Shown here: piece after piece, positions 1-7,161 of the stretch
Layout of the letters: every line of letters starts with the position of its first letter
How positions within the stretch are numbered: position 1 is the stretch's first letter
DNA from: an uncultured Eubacteriales bacterium
Lineage (GTDB): Bacteria; Bacillota; Clostridia; Christensenellales; Borkfalkiaceae
Length of the DNA stretch: 24,008 bases
Reading direction: 5' to 3'
NCBI GenBank assembly: GCA_949745625.1
Contig: CATJZR010000065.1
Coordinates: 1 to 24,008, forward strand
Program-made: the position numbers and the translations under genes
Notes under the pieces: model-generated
Databases searched by the model: none
The model's input: the letters and a program-made list of their open reading frames with translations, nothing else
Told to the model about the DNA's origin: nothing

Positions 1-1
1 A

Positions 2-466
2 AAAATTTATAATCAGACGGTCAAAAAAGTCGGCGAAGATTATGAGTCAATGAAGGTCAACACCGCAATTTCACAGATGATGATTTTCGTGAACGCCGTT
101 TATAAGGAAACCGGTGAAGGCCGCCCTTTCCCTCTTGAATATGCCGAAGGTCTTATAAAGCTTTTAAATCCTGTTATTCCCTTTATCACTGAAGAAATTT
201 GGAATACGGTATTGGGACATAAAGGCTCGATTGCGTACGAAAGTTGGCCGAAATACGATATATCAAAATGCGGTGAAGACATTTTTGAATACGCCGTCCA
301 GGTAAACAGCAAAATAAAAACTAAAATAACCGTACCCGCGGACATGCCCGCAAACGAAATAGAAGCGCTTGTAATTGCAGACGAAGTAATCGCACCGTTA
401 ATAGACGGCAAACCGATAAAGAAATTCATTTTAGTTCCCAAACGATTGATAAATATAATAATTTGA
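2..466 (+). CDS. leuS: Leucyl-tRNA synthetase, C-terminal part (5' truncated by window start)
   Basis: The frame is open from base 2 and ends in TGA at 464-466, giving the last 154 residues of a class I aminoacyl-tRNA synthetase that charges tRNA-Leu in the cytoplasm. The segment resembles the LeuRS anticodon-binding helical domain (NTAISQMMIFVNA, then a motif around LNPVIPFITEEIW) followed by the small C-terminal domain, which ends in VPKRLINIII, close to the usual VPGRLVNIV end. The ATG at 50 is internal, because codons before it (KVGEDYES) continue the same homology. The catalytic and editing domains lie outside the window. Downstream is a hairpin terminator shared with the convergent gene on the other strand. 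Identification rests on family memory of the C-terminal region and is strong. Confidence 0.93.
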   Translation, partial: KIYNQTVKKVGEDYESMKVNTAISQMMIFVNAVYKETGEGRPFPLEYAEGLIKLLNPVIPFITEEIWNTVLGHKGSIAYESWPKYDISKCGEDIFEYAVQVNSKIKTKITVPADMPANEIEALVIADEVIAPLIDGKPIKKFILVPKRLINIII

Positions 467-467
467 C

Positions 468-518
468 AAAAGTTAAAGCACCCGGAATTTTCGGGTGCTT
501 TAACTTTTCATTTTTTTT
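468..518 (+). terminator. Bidirectional intrinsic terminator between leuS and the convergent surface-protein gene
   Basis: A perfect 17-bp stem (468-484 with 492-508, 7-base loop) is followed on the plus strand by CA and eight T residues (511-518). The upper stem is GC-rich (GCACCCG with CGGGTGC) and the lower stem is A/T-rich. Read on the minus strand, the 3' arm of the stem itself ends in TTTT, so the element can serve both leuS and the convergent gene, whose stop codon overlaps the T-run at 517-519. Confidence 0.92.
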
Positions 519-2967
519 AATCCTCATCATCCTCTTCGTCTTCATCATCTGCGTAATCGTATTCTTCTTCGTCGTCTTGATTGCGGTTACGCTTTATTAT
601 TATAATTATTATTACAAGAAACAAAAGCAACAGCAGTCCGCCAATCAAAAACAAAACCCAATGAGAGCCGGCTTTCTCTTCACCTGAACCGTTATCCGGC
701 GGAGCAGGCGGGTTTTCGTTAGGCGGAGTTGAAGTATCCGTTTTAGTATCTGTATAAACTGTTCCGTTAAATTCTACGGTTGCAGTGTACGTTTTAGTTT
801 CGTCGTCGTACTTGACATCAACTTTCGGTGTCGTGTGCTCTTTGCAGACGGCACACTCAAAGTCTATACTTGCAGTATAATCATCATTCCAGGTCCAGCC
901 GATAAAATTATAATTATGTCCCGGAGACGGCAAGATTTCCGTCTTGGTATCGGTAGCTTTCTGCATATACGGATATTCCGCCGTTACAGTATAAGTGATT
1001 ATCCCGTCGGCATGGCAAGTGGGTTCGGTTTTTTCAATAACAGCATCTGTAGTGACGCTTCCGAAGTCTCCGCATACACTACATTCATAATTCAGTTTTG
1101 CGCTTTTCAGCCCATCCCATTCCCATACAGTAATATCGTATTTGTGCGGTATTGTAGTCCCGGATACGGTTTTCGTGTCCGTAAAAGTATTTCCACCGGA
1201 TACTACAGTTGCAATAAACACTACGTCACCGGCTTGGGTACACGTTGCAGTCGTCTGTTTTCCGTCTACAGTTGCCTGAATTTCTATCGTGCAGTTATCC
1301 CCGCGCACACATTCAAAAGTTGCCTTTGCCGTAAAGTAATTTTCCGCCCAAATCCATTTTGAGGGTTCGCCGGAAAAATCGTGCCCAAGTGCAGGCGTCA
1401 CGTTGTCATCGTAATAATAATCGCATCGTTTGCAAGAATGCCGAGTGTATCCGTCGTCTTTGCAATTCGGTTCAACTTCCGTTGTTTCCAGATCGTGTCC
1501 CAGCGCATCAGTATAATTGTCATTATAACTTTCGCCACAACCGGAACAAGTGTAGATTTTATATCCCTTTTCCGTACAGGTTGGTTGAATTACTTCCTCG
1601 CGGTAGTCGTGAGTATGCCCCAACGCAGGAATAGTCTCGTTATAACTATCACCGCAGTTGGAACAGGTATAAGTGATATAACCCGCCTCAGTTTCAGTGG
1701 GATCCACAATTTCGCCCTTCTGATAATCGTGCTGTATTTTAGGAATTATTGTCTGCTCTTTGGTTACTGTTTTACAAACAGTACACCATTCTCCATCCGG
1801 CAAACCGTCTTCGGTACAGGTAGCGTTTATGCCACTGACTTTTTCAAGCGTATGGTCAGTCATAGGTATTTCGAGTTTTTCTTTCGTTACGCTTTCTTTT
1901 GCAGAATTAAAGCAAGTATTACACCCCACAACGGTACACGTATAGTGCTCCTTCATTCCCTTTGCAGAACAAGTTGCAGGCACTTCTGCTATTAAATCAC
2001 CCAAACTATGTACGTGTAAGCCCGCATCATCAAAGAAGTGGTTTTCAAGCATATAATCAATATCTTTGCCTGAATTATTTAATCCAATAAAACTACCGTC
2101 AATATAATTGAAAGTTCCGTTTCTGATGCTTATGCCCAAATACGCATCTTCAGCAAGCTCGCCAACGTTAATTTTCTGTTGAAGACAAATATTGTTTACT
2201 AACATTTTATCATAATTCGGGCTAGGTATGGAATTGCCGTAAATTTTCGCAGAGCCGGAAACAGTAAACGAACCGTAATTATATACGCCTCCGCCACTTG
2301 ACCAATAAGTCGTGCAGTTATCCGTAATTTCGCCACCGTACATATTAAACGAAGAATTATTACTTACATATACACCGCCGGTTTCCCTTCCTGTATTTCC
2401 ACAGATTTTTCCGCCGTACATATTAAAACTCGTTACGTATACTGTTCCGTGACTACTGTTTCTGTTACCGGCTAAATTACCGCCGTACATATTAAAAGTA
2501 CCACCGGGATTAACTTCACTGACCGCACCTCCGTTGCTACCACCGCTTAATACTCCGCCCGTAAGGTATGTATCAGTTACATCATCTGTGAAGGTGTACA
2601 CTCCGTCGTCACCTTTTGTATAATAGTTTTTATGCGCCTCGTTGTTTCCGCAGTCAAACAGGTTGAGTGTTGCACCGCTATGAATTCTGAATACACTAGT
2701 GTTGCCCGTACACTTAATTCTAAATCCGTTAAGGCAAATGTTTACAGTTCCTTCAATAAAAATTACGGCAGTTTGCACATTATCAGCGTTAAGATAGCAG
2801 CTTTGGTTTATTAGTGTTCCACCGTTTCCCGAACCTAATGCGCTTATGTTGTCACATTCGTGGCAGGGACAAGGTGGAATTGTAATCTCTTCAGCTTTTG
2901 CCGCTTTATCGTTTAACGGCAACAAAAAAGCACAGCACATTAGTACTGCACACAAAAAAGACAACAT
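517..2967 (-). CDS. Secreted, membrane-anchored surface protein: beta-helix plus Cys-rich repeats
   Basis: An 816-residue protein from the ATG at 2967. Order of parts: a hydrophobic N-terminus (1-26, signal-peptide-like, ending KAAKAEE); a Gly/Asn-rich region (about 40-250) with three FNMYGG repeats near residues 157, 180 and 206, suggesting a right-handed beta-helix; about five Cys-rich units of the form TCxxxGxxxYxCxxCG with closing ALGHD (about 330-535); three longer W.W repeats with C..C pairs (about 535-745); a Pro/Gly/Ser linker; one membrane helix (about 769-792); and a cytoplasmic tail of almost only Asp, Glu and Tyr. There is no LPxTG motif, so anchoring is by the C-terminal helix. 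Such mosaics occur in gut Clostridia as large surface proteins, probably adhesive; no enzyme motif was seen. The annotated start lacks the usual Lys/Arg before the hydrophobic core. A frame-disrupted extension to 3056 supplies it (see separate entry). It lies alone between two terminators. Confidence 0.85.
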   Translation of the reverse strand: MLSFLCAVLMCCAFLLPLNDKAAKAEEITIPPCPCHECDNISALGSGNGGTLINQSCYLNADNVQTAVIFIEGTVNICLNGFRIKCTGNTSVFRIHSGATLNLFDCGNNEAHKNYYTKGDDGVYTFTDDVTDTYLTGGVLSGGSNGGAVSEVNPGGTFNMYGGNLAGNRNSSHGTVYVTSFNMYGGKICGNTGRETGGVYVSNNSSFNMYGGEITDNCTTYWSSGGGVYNYGSFTVSGSAKIYGNSIPSPNYDKMLVNNICLQQKINVGELAEDAYLGISIRNGTFNYIDGSFIGLNNSGKDIDYMLENHFFDDAGLHVHSLGDLIAEVPATCSAKGMKEHYTCTVVGCNTCFNSAKESVTKEKLEIPMTDHTLEKVSGINATCTEDGLPDGEWCTVCKTVTKEQTIIPKIQHDYQKGEIVDPTETEAGYITYTCSNCGDSYNETIPALGHTHDYREEVIQPTCTEKGYKIYTCSGCGESYNDNYTDALGHDLETTEVEPNCKDDGYTRHSCKRCDYYYDDNVTPALGHDFSGEPSKWIWAENYFTAKATFECVRGDNCTIEIQATVDGKQTTATCTQAGDVVFIATVVSGGNTFTDTKTVSGTTIPHKYDITVWEWDGLKSAKLNYECSVCGDFGSVTTDAVIEKTEPTCHADGIITYTVTAEYPYMQKATDTKTEILPSPGHNYNFIGWTWNDDYTASIDFECAVCKEHTTPKVDVKYDDETKTYTATVEFNGTVYTDTKTDTSTPPNENPPAPPDNGSGEEKAGSHWVLFLIGGLLLLLFLVIIIIIIKRNRNQDDEEEYDYADDEDEEDDED
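2336..2497 (-). repeat. Three beta-helix coil repeats (FNMYGG) within the surface-protein gene
   Basis: The 14-base string CCGTACATATTAAA (plus strand) recurs at 2336-2349, 2414-2427 and 2483-2496. Each copy encodes FNMYGG, followed by x-I/L-x-x-N. The spacing of 26 and 23 residues fits one or two turns of a beta-helix. The near-identity at DNA level suggests fairly recent duplication or conversion. Confidence 0.8.
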
Positions 2968-2973
2968 AAACCC

Positions 2974-2998
2974 AAGCCAAAGACGAGCACTTTGGCTT
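2974..2998 (-). repeat. Perfect 9-bp inverted repeat just upstream of the annotated surface-protein start
   Basis: AAGCCAAAG (2974-2982) and CTTTGGCTT (2990-2998) form a perfect stem with a 7-base loop, placed 6 bases before the ATG at 2967. In mRNA it would sit between a G-rich stretch (3014-3024) and the start codon. If the true start is 3056, it is simply inside the coding region. Confidence 0.6.
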
Positions 2999-3056
2999 AA
3001 ACTAAGAGCGGTATACCCCCACCTATTTTTTTAATTGTACTGTTCCTTTTCATCAT
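2997..3056 (-). other. Short ORF that looks like the out-of-frame N-terminus of the surface protein
   Basis: From ATGATG at 3056-3051 the minus strand encodes 19 residues (MMKRNSTIKKIGGGIPLLV) and stops at 2997. The ORF contains an A7 tract (3026-3032) and a G5 tract (3016-3020). One extra base in either tract joins it to the surface-protein frame, which is open from position 3030. The joined product starts MMKRNSTIKK, supplying the positively charged n-region that the annotated start lacks, and would be about 846 residues. The sequence shows the disruption. Whether it is a base error, a mutation, slippage or a true leader peptide is open. Confidence 0.55.
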
Positions 3057-3074
3057 AATTTACCTATTTTAAAT

Positions 3075-3103
3075 ATTTTATCATAAACATTCGACAAATT
3101 CAA
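3075..3103 (-). promoter_or_regulatory. Candidate sigma-A promoter for the surface-protein gene
   Basis: On the minus strand TTGAAT (3098-3103) and TAAAAT (3075-3080) are separated by 17 bases. Transcription would start near 3068, 12 bases before the ATG at 3056 and about 100 bases before the ATG at 2967. This position suits the extended N-terminus better than the annotated one, although the leader would be very short. Confidence 0.55.
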
Positions 3104-3140
3104 CACTTTTTTGAATTCAATTAAAAAACACAGCTAAACC

Positions 3141-3178
3141 GTTCCGGATAAAAATAATCTTCATTTTTAAGCCCGGAC
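3141..3178. repeat. Imperfect hairpin in the gene-free region
   Basis: GTTCCGG (3141-3147) pairs with CCCGGAC (3172-3178, one G-T pair). An inner stem TAAAAAT/ATTTTTA (3149-3155 with 3063 offset bases 3163-3169) continues it across a small internal loop. No T-run directly follows on either strand, so it is not a clean terminator. Its role is unknown. Confidence 0.4.
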
Positions 3179-3200
3179 TAAAATAAAACTCAGCCAATTT

Positions 3201-3245
3201 ATCGTAACCAACAGCCAATCGTTTAAATCGAATTATTGTTACGAT
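3201..3245. repeat. 8-bp inverted repeat ATCGTAAC / GTTACGAT
   Basis: ATCGTAAC at 3201-3208 and GTTACGAT at 3238-3245 are perfect inverted copies around 29 AT-rich bases. It lies between the surface-gene promoter and the terminator of the acpP unit. It could be an operator, a second RNA hairpin or chance. Nothing else recognisable lies between 3104 and 3258. Confidence 0.35.
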
Positions 3246-3258
3246 TCCACTATCACTC

Positions 3259-3289
3259 AAAAGAGTGCGACATTATACCGCACTCTTTT
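3259..3289 (-). terminator. Intrinsic terminator of the acpP unit
   Basis: An 11-bp perfect stem, AAAAGAGTGCG (3259-3269) with CGCACTCTTTT (3279-3289), has a 9-base loop. On the minus strand the hairpin ends in TTTT. It lies about 65 bases past the stop codon of the small coiled-coil gene, where the acpP transcript should end. Confidence 0.8.
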
Positions 3290-3300
3290 CAATTTAAATA

Positions 3301-3319
3301 TTATTATTTGAAATAATAA
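3301..3319. repeat. AT-only palindrome, 9+1+9
   Basis: TTATTATTT and AAATAATAA flank a single G (3310) and form a perfect palindrome 37 bases after the stop of the 3356-3580 gene. It is too weak for a terminator. It might be a protein-binding site or low-complexity chance. Confidence 0.35.
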
Positions 3320-3355
3320 CAAATCACAATCTCTATAAGTCACCGATAAATTATC

Positions 3356-3580
3356 TTACAGCTTATCAAACTCTTCTTTAAGATTATTAAGGTGCTTGCG
3401 CTCCAAATCGATTAACTGCGTGTAGAGATTGAAAATCTCGTTATCCGCTTCGGGAGGAGGCGACTGATTTATGTACGCATAAAGCAGAGCCGACTGCGAA
3501 CGAATGCGCTTCTGCTCTAAGTCTTCCAAGGTTTTTTCGCTTTCCGCGATTGCTTTCTTTATTTCACTTTTTTTAGACAT
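3356..3580 (-). CDS. Small coiled-coil protein of unknown function
   Basis: A 74-residue protein if read from the ATG at 3580. A GTG at 3589 is possible but has no suitably spaced ribosome site. It is rich in charged heptads: an N-terminal helix (KKSEIKKAIAESEKTLEDLEQKR), a short PPPEADN break near residue 45, and a second helix ending HLNNLKEEFDKL, so a helical hairpin or coiled coil is likely. It has no signal peptide, membrane segment or catalytic motif. It starts 12 bases after acpP and ends before a terminator, so it is co-transcribed with acpP, although a link to fatty-acid synthesis is not shown. I do not recognise the family. Confidence 0.7.
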   Translation of the reverse strand: MSKKSEIKKAIAESEKTLEDLEQKRIRSQSALLYAYINQSPPPEADNEIFNLYTQLIDLERKHLNNLKEEFDKL

Positions 3581-3592
3581 AATACTCACTCT

Positions 3593-3814
3593 TTAAAGGG
3601 ACTGTAATACGTTCACTACGTCCGCAACTGTTTTAAGGTCTGCAACTTTATCTTCGGGAATGGTCTTACCCGTATTATCTTCCAAAGTCATCAACAGCTC
3701 TACCACGTCGAGAGAGTCTGCACCCAAATCCTTTACTATATCGTTTTCGAGCTTGATTTTGTCCTTAGGAATATTCAACTGTTCGGAAAGTGCGTTTACA
3801 ACCTCTTCAAACAT
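3593..3814 (-). CDS. acpP: Acyl carrier protein
   Basis: A 73-residue acidic four-helix protein that carries the growing acyl chain in type II fatty-acid synthesis. The phosphopantetheine attachment motif DSLDVVEL is present with Ser34 in DSL (LGADSLD), and helix III carries the usual acidic run. Length and sequence are typical of bacterial ACP. The ATG at 3814 has a strong GGAGG (3822-3826) seven bases upstream. A consensus promoter immediately precedes it, and the gene is followed by a small coiled-coil gene and a terminator. It is not next to the fab genes here, so it appears to be an independently transcribed acpP. Confidence 0.95.
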   Translation of the reverse strand: MFEEVVNALSEQLNIPKDKIKLENDIVKDLGADSLDVVELLMTLEDNTGKTIPEDKVADLKTVADVVNVLQSL

Positions 3815-3843
3815 ATTTTTGCCTCCATGTACTATTTAAGTAA

Positions 3844-3872
3844 ATTTTACAATATATACTATAAGTTGTCAA
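3844..3872 (-). promoter_or_regulatory. Sigma-A promoter of acpP
   Basis: On the minus strand TTGACA (3867-3872) and TAAAAT (3844-3849) are 17 bases apart. The -35 box begins directly after the tex stop codon. Predicted transcription start is near 3837, giving a leader of about 22 bases with GGAGG at 3822-3826. Confidence 0.85.
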
Positions 3873-3873
3873 G

Positions 3874-6036
3874 TCAATTAGCTTGCTTTTTTACTTGTTT
3901 AAGCGACAATCCTATCCGCTGTTTACCTTTATCGAGCGTGATTATAATAGCCTTTACCTGCTGTCCGACCTTTAACACCTCGGAAGGATGACGGATATAT
4001 TTATCGGTAATTTCGGAAATATGAACCAATCCGTCCTGATGAACACCAATATCCACGAATGCGCCGAAGTCGATTACGTTGCGCACTACTCCGTCGACGA
4101 CCATTCCAACCGACAAATCCTCAATACCCATTATATCCTTTCGCAGCTGTCTTTGAGGCAGACTGTCACGGATATCTCTGCCGGGCTTAACAAGCTCGCT
4201 TATTATGTCGTTCATAGTCGCTTTATCAAGACCGCACTCCGCCGCAGCCTTATCTTCGCCGTACGACTTTACCTTCGACGGAAGCTCGGCAAGCTTGCGA
4301 GCGCGAACGTCCGCCTCTGTATAACCGAAAAGCGATAAAAGCTTTTCCGCTTTCTCGTACGATTCGGGGTGAACCGCAGTGTTATCCATAATATTTTTTC
4401 CGTCCGGAATACGCAGGAAGCCAGCGCACTGCTCATACGCCTTTGCACCGAGCTTAGAAACCTTTAAAAGCTGCTTACGCGATGTAAATTTGCCGTTTTC
4501 CTCGCGGAACAGCACGATATTTTTAGCTATACCCGAATTGAGCCCCGCAACATATTTTAAAAGCGACACGCTTGCCGTGTTCAAATCGACACCGACGCTG
4601 TTTACGCAGTCTTCAAGTACCCCGCCGAGTACGCCGTCAAGACGCTTTTTATCCATATCGTGCTGATACTGACCTACACCAATCGACTTGGGGTCAATTT
4701 TAATCAGTTCGGAAAGCGGGTCCTGCAACCTTCTTGCAATAGAAATCGCCGAACGCAGGGTCAAATCATAGTCAGGGAATTCCTCAACCGCAAGCGGACT
4801 TGCAGAATACACGCTCGCGCCTGCCTCGTTTACGACGGCATAGCTGACATTCGCCTCAATTTCTTTCAAAAGTTCCGCAACGAAAATTTCCGTTTCCTTG
4901 CTCGCCGTGCCGTTACCTATCGAAATTACGTCGACCTTATGTTTTTCAATCAGGTATTTAATTATCTTTTTGCTGCCTTCGATATCGTTTTTAGGAGGAA
5001 CGGGATATATTACAGAGGTATCCAGTACCTTTCCCGTCTCGTCGACAACCGCAACCTTACAGCCTGTACGGTAACCGGGGTCAAGCCCGAGAGTTACCTT
5101 TCCCTTAACGGGAGGCTGCAAAAGCAGAGGACGAAGATTAACTTCAAACATCTTTATCGCCTGCTCACCCGCTCTGTCGGTAAGAATAGCCCTCACCTCA
5201 CGCTGGACCGACGGTTCGATAAGCCTGTCGTATCCGTCGTCGGCAGCCTCTTCAATAAGCTTAGCACAGACGGTTTCCTGCTTGTTTTTAATAAATTTGG
5301 CAACGCAGACACGCTTTGCAATATCAGGGTCGAAATAAATTTTCGCCTTTAAGCAATCTTCCTTTTCGCCCCTGTTTATGGCAAGCACCCTATGATTTTT
5401 GATTTCGGGAATAAGCTCGGAATAGTCGGCGTACATTGCATAAGTACCCCTATCGTCGTCCTTAACAAGCTTAACCTGCATTTCCCCGTGATTTTCCAAA
5501 AGCGCGCGCAGCTTCTTTCTCAGCTCAGCGTTATCTGAAATTATTTCGGCAATTATGTCCTTTGCCCCGGCAATAGCGTCGTCTACGCTCTTTACACCCC
5601 TTTCCTCGTCGATGTAGTTCTCGGCTTCGGCAAACGGGTCGCCGGACTGTGCAAGAATGAAGTCGGCAAGTGGCTGCAAGCCCTTTTCGATTGCAACGGA
5701 TGCACGCGTCTTTTTCTTCTGCTTGAACGGACGATAGATATCCTCAACCTCGGTCATGGTCTGCGCGGCGTCTATAGCCGCCTGAATTTCCTCGGTCATC
5801 TTTTCCTGTTCGGTTATGGATTTAGCAACCTCTTCCTTGCGCTTTTCGAGATTTTGCAGATATTCATACCTATCGTTGAGGTTACGCAGAACCTGGTCGT
5901 CAATCGCGCCCGTCATCTCCTTTCTGTAACGTGCGATAAACGGAATTGTATTCCCTTCGTCGAGAAGGGCAAGTATATTATGTACGTGTTCCGCTTTTAA
6001 ATTGAATTCTTCCGTAAGCTTTGCTGAAATGTCCAT
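3874..6036 (-). CDS. tex: Tex family RNA-binding transcription accessory protein
   Basis: 720 residues, close to the usual 720-780 for Tex. Domains in order: helical Tex N-terminal domain (about 1-195); a YqgF/RNase H-like fold (about 312-440) starting KVTLGLDPGYRTGCK; helix-hairpin-helix elements (about 490-560, LNTASVSLLKYVAGLN and a VSKLGAKAYEQCAGFL segment); and a C-terminal S1 RNA-binding domain (about 640-715, VVDGVVRNVIDFGAFVDIG). Tex is a conserved nucleic-acid-binding protein linked to transcription and translation fidelity. The ATG lies 2 bases after the stop of the AlkD-type gene, so translation is probably coupled; the only AAGGA is too far upstream (about 15 bases). It is the last gene of the long minus-strand series. 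Confidence 0.95.
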   Translation of the reverse strand: MDISAKLTEEFNLKAEHVHNILALLDEGNTIPFIARYRKEMTGAIDDQVLRNLNDRYEYLQNLEKRKEEVAKSITEQEKMTEEIQAAIDAAQTMTEVEDIYRPFKQKKKTRASVAIEKGLQPLADFILAQSGDPFAEAENYIDEERGVKSVDDAIAGAKDIIAEIISDNAELRKKLRALLENHGEMQVKLVKDDDRGTYAMYADYSELIPEIKNHRVLAINRGEKEDCLKAKIYFDPDIAKRVCVAKFIKNKQETVCAKLIEEAADDGYDRLIEPSVQREVRAILTDRAGEQAIKMFEVNLRPLLLQPPVKGKVTLGLDPGYRTGCKVAVVDETGKVLDTSVIYPVPPKNDIEGSKKIIKYLIEKHKVDVISIGNGTASKETEIFVAELLKEIEANVSYAVVNEAGASVYSASPLAVEEFPDYDLTLRSAISIARRLQDPLSELIKIDPKSIGVGQYQHDMDKKRLDGVLGGVLEDCVNSVGVDLNTASVSLLKYVAGLNSGIAKNIVLFREENGKFTSRKQLLKVSKLGAKAYEQCAGFLRIPDGKNIMDNTAVHPESYEKAEKLLSLFGYTEADVRARKLAELPSKVKSYGEDKAAAECGLDKATMNDIISELVKPGRDIRDSLPQRQLRKDIMGIEDLSVGMVVDGVVRNVIDFGAFVDIGVHQDGLVHISEITDKYIRHPSEVLKVGQQVKAIIITLDKGKQRIGLSLKQVKKQAN

Positions 6037-6038
6037 TT

Positions 6039-6707
6039 TTATCGTTTGATTTCCTTTAAATATTTTTTTTGTTCTTCTGAAAGTCTGAAACTTTCATTTG
6101 CCTTTTGAATTGCTTTATTGTGAGTTTTAACGTCCAACACACCCGATTTCAAAAACTCAATCCCTTGGCGGTAATATTTTGCAAGAACCTCCGCAACCAG
6201 CCAAGCCACCGCCATATAGACGTAATACCATCCCGTATTCGCCTTTTTAATCGTTTGAAAAATCTTATCGAGATAAGCTTCCTCTACGTAAAAATGCAAA
6301 AGTGTGGTCAGTGAAAAACGCTGATAAAACTCACATTCCGAATTAATATATTTATCTATGTATGGCAGAAAGCCGTCCCTATTCTTGGCTATACATTTAG
6401 GCGAAAAACAATCGCACGTAGCCCAGTTATCTATTAATGCAACACACTTGTCCACGCATCCCGTAAATTCGCCGAAATTAAGGTAAGAAGCCGCCGTAAG
6501 TTTAATAAACGTAACCTCGTAAAAATCATCGGGGAAGGCGAACAGACTTTCAAGGTCACCCTTAAACCGCTTTGCGATTTTCCTCAATGTCGGAATACGA
6601 ACGCCTATAAGATTGACGCTGTCGTTTTTGAGAAGCCGTTTTTGAAACGTACGGTAGTCGCTATCGGCATTTTCTTCAAGTAAGTCTAAAAGCTGCCGAT
6701 ATTGCAT
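6039..6707 (-). CDS. AlkD-like DNA alkylation repair protein (HEAT-repeat glycosylase)
   Basis: 222 residues from the ATG at 6707, chosen because AAGGAG (6715-6720) lies 7 bases upstream; a more distal ATG at 6728 has none. The protein is all-helical and fits the AlkC/AlkD-type DNA alkylation repair family, which removes bulky or cationic alkylated purines such as 3- and 7-methylpurines. NWATCDCF holds the conserved Trp95 and Asp99 (W-x3-D) that correspond to the catalytic aromatic and acid of AlkD. VNLIGVRIPTLRKIAK near residue 31 is another family signature. It overlaps the preceding DNA glycosylase gene by 32 bases and is followed by tex after 2 bases, so two base-excision enzymes are made from one message. 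Confidence 0.88.
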   Translation of the reverse strand: MQYRQLLDLLEENADSDYRTFQKRLLKNDSVNLIGVRIPTLRKIAKRFKGDLESLFAFPDDFYEVTFIKLTAASYLNFGEFTGCVDKCVALIDNWATCDCFSPKCIAKNRDGFLPYIDKYINSECEFYQRFSLTTLLHFYVEEAYLDKIFQTIKKANTGWYYVYMAVAWLVAEVLAKYYRQGIEFLKSGVLDVKTHNKAIQKANESFRLSEEQKKYLKEIKR

Positions 6708-7161
6708 TATGCCACTCCTTTTCGTCAAACCGCGTATTTGCGGGACTTGTCGACGGAAGCTTAATATAAGGAATTTGCGTATCTTCGAAATTGTCGCAAA
6801 AAATCGAATAAGCTTTACCGCCGTTTAGAATTATATACTTTATATTTGAATTTTGCAACAAACTTTTGATGTCTGCGACTTTAAAATTTTTAATTGTTTC
6901 ATCCTTAGACCCTACGATTTCACATTCCGTAACTATATCCCACAACGCGATACGGTGTTTTTTCAAAAAACAAAGCTTGTCCTCAACAGTTTGCGGCGTT
7001 TCTTCTCCGAAATGCGAGCCAAATACGCGCCAAAACCGGTTTTGCTTGTTGCCGTAATAAAACTGCACCTCTCGGCTTTTAACCGAAGGAAAGCTGCCCA
7101 AAACAAGCAACACACTATTACCGTCATAAACCGGTCCGAAGCCCTCTGCCTTCTCGCTCAT
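6676..7161 (-). CDS. Hypoxanthine-DNA (deoxyinosine) glycosylase, UDG family 6
   Basis: 161 residues. The N-terminal motif LGSFPSVKSRE (21-31) followed by FYYGNKQNRFW (34-44), with the Asn (41) characteristic of this group, and the C-terminal motif LPSTSPAN (135-142), match the family 6 uracil-DNA glycosylase fold, which removes hypoxanthine produced by adenine deamination. The ATG at 7161 overlaps the stop of the M16 protease gene as ATGA, so translation is coupled. The 3' end overlaps the start of the AlkD-type gene by 32 bases. Mug and family 4/5 UDGs were considered, but the YYxxxxNxFW spacing favours the HDG group. Confidence 0.87.
   Translation of the reverse strand: MSEKAEGFGPVYDGNSVLLVLGSFPSVKSREVQFYYGNKQNRFWRVFGSHFGEETPQTVEDKLCFLKKHRIALWDIVTECEIVGSKDETIKNFKVADIKSLLQNSNIKYIILNGGKAYSIFCDNFEDTQIPYIKLPSTSPANTRFDEKEWHNAISAAFRLT

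Noticed and set aside
835..1995. Plus-strand ORFs of 91-204 codons inside the surface-protein gene
   Set aside because: They are antisense to a gene with clear domains and repeats, have no recognisable protein features, and reflect the repeat-rich composition of the opposite strand.
4660..5352. 230-codon plus-strand ORF inside tex
   Set aside because: It is antisense to the conserved RNase H-like and core region of Tex, and its translation has no family features.
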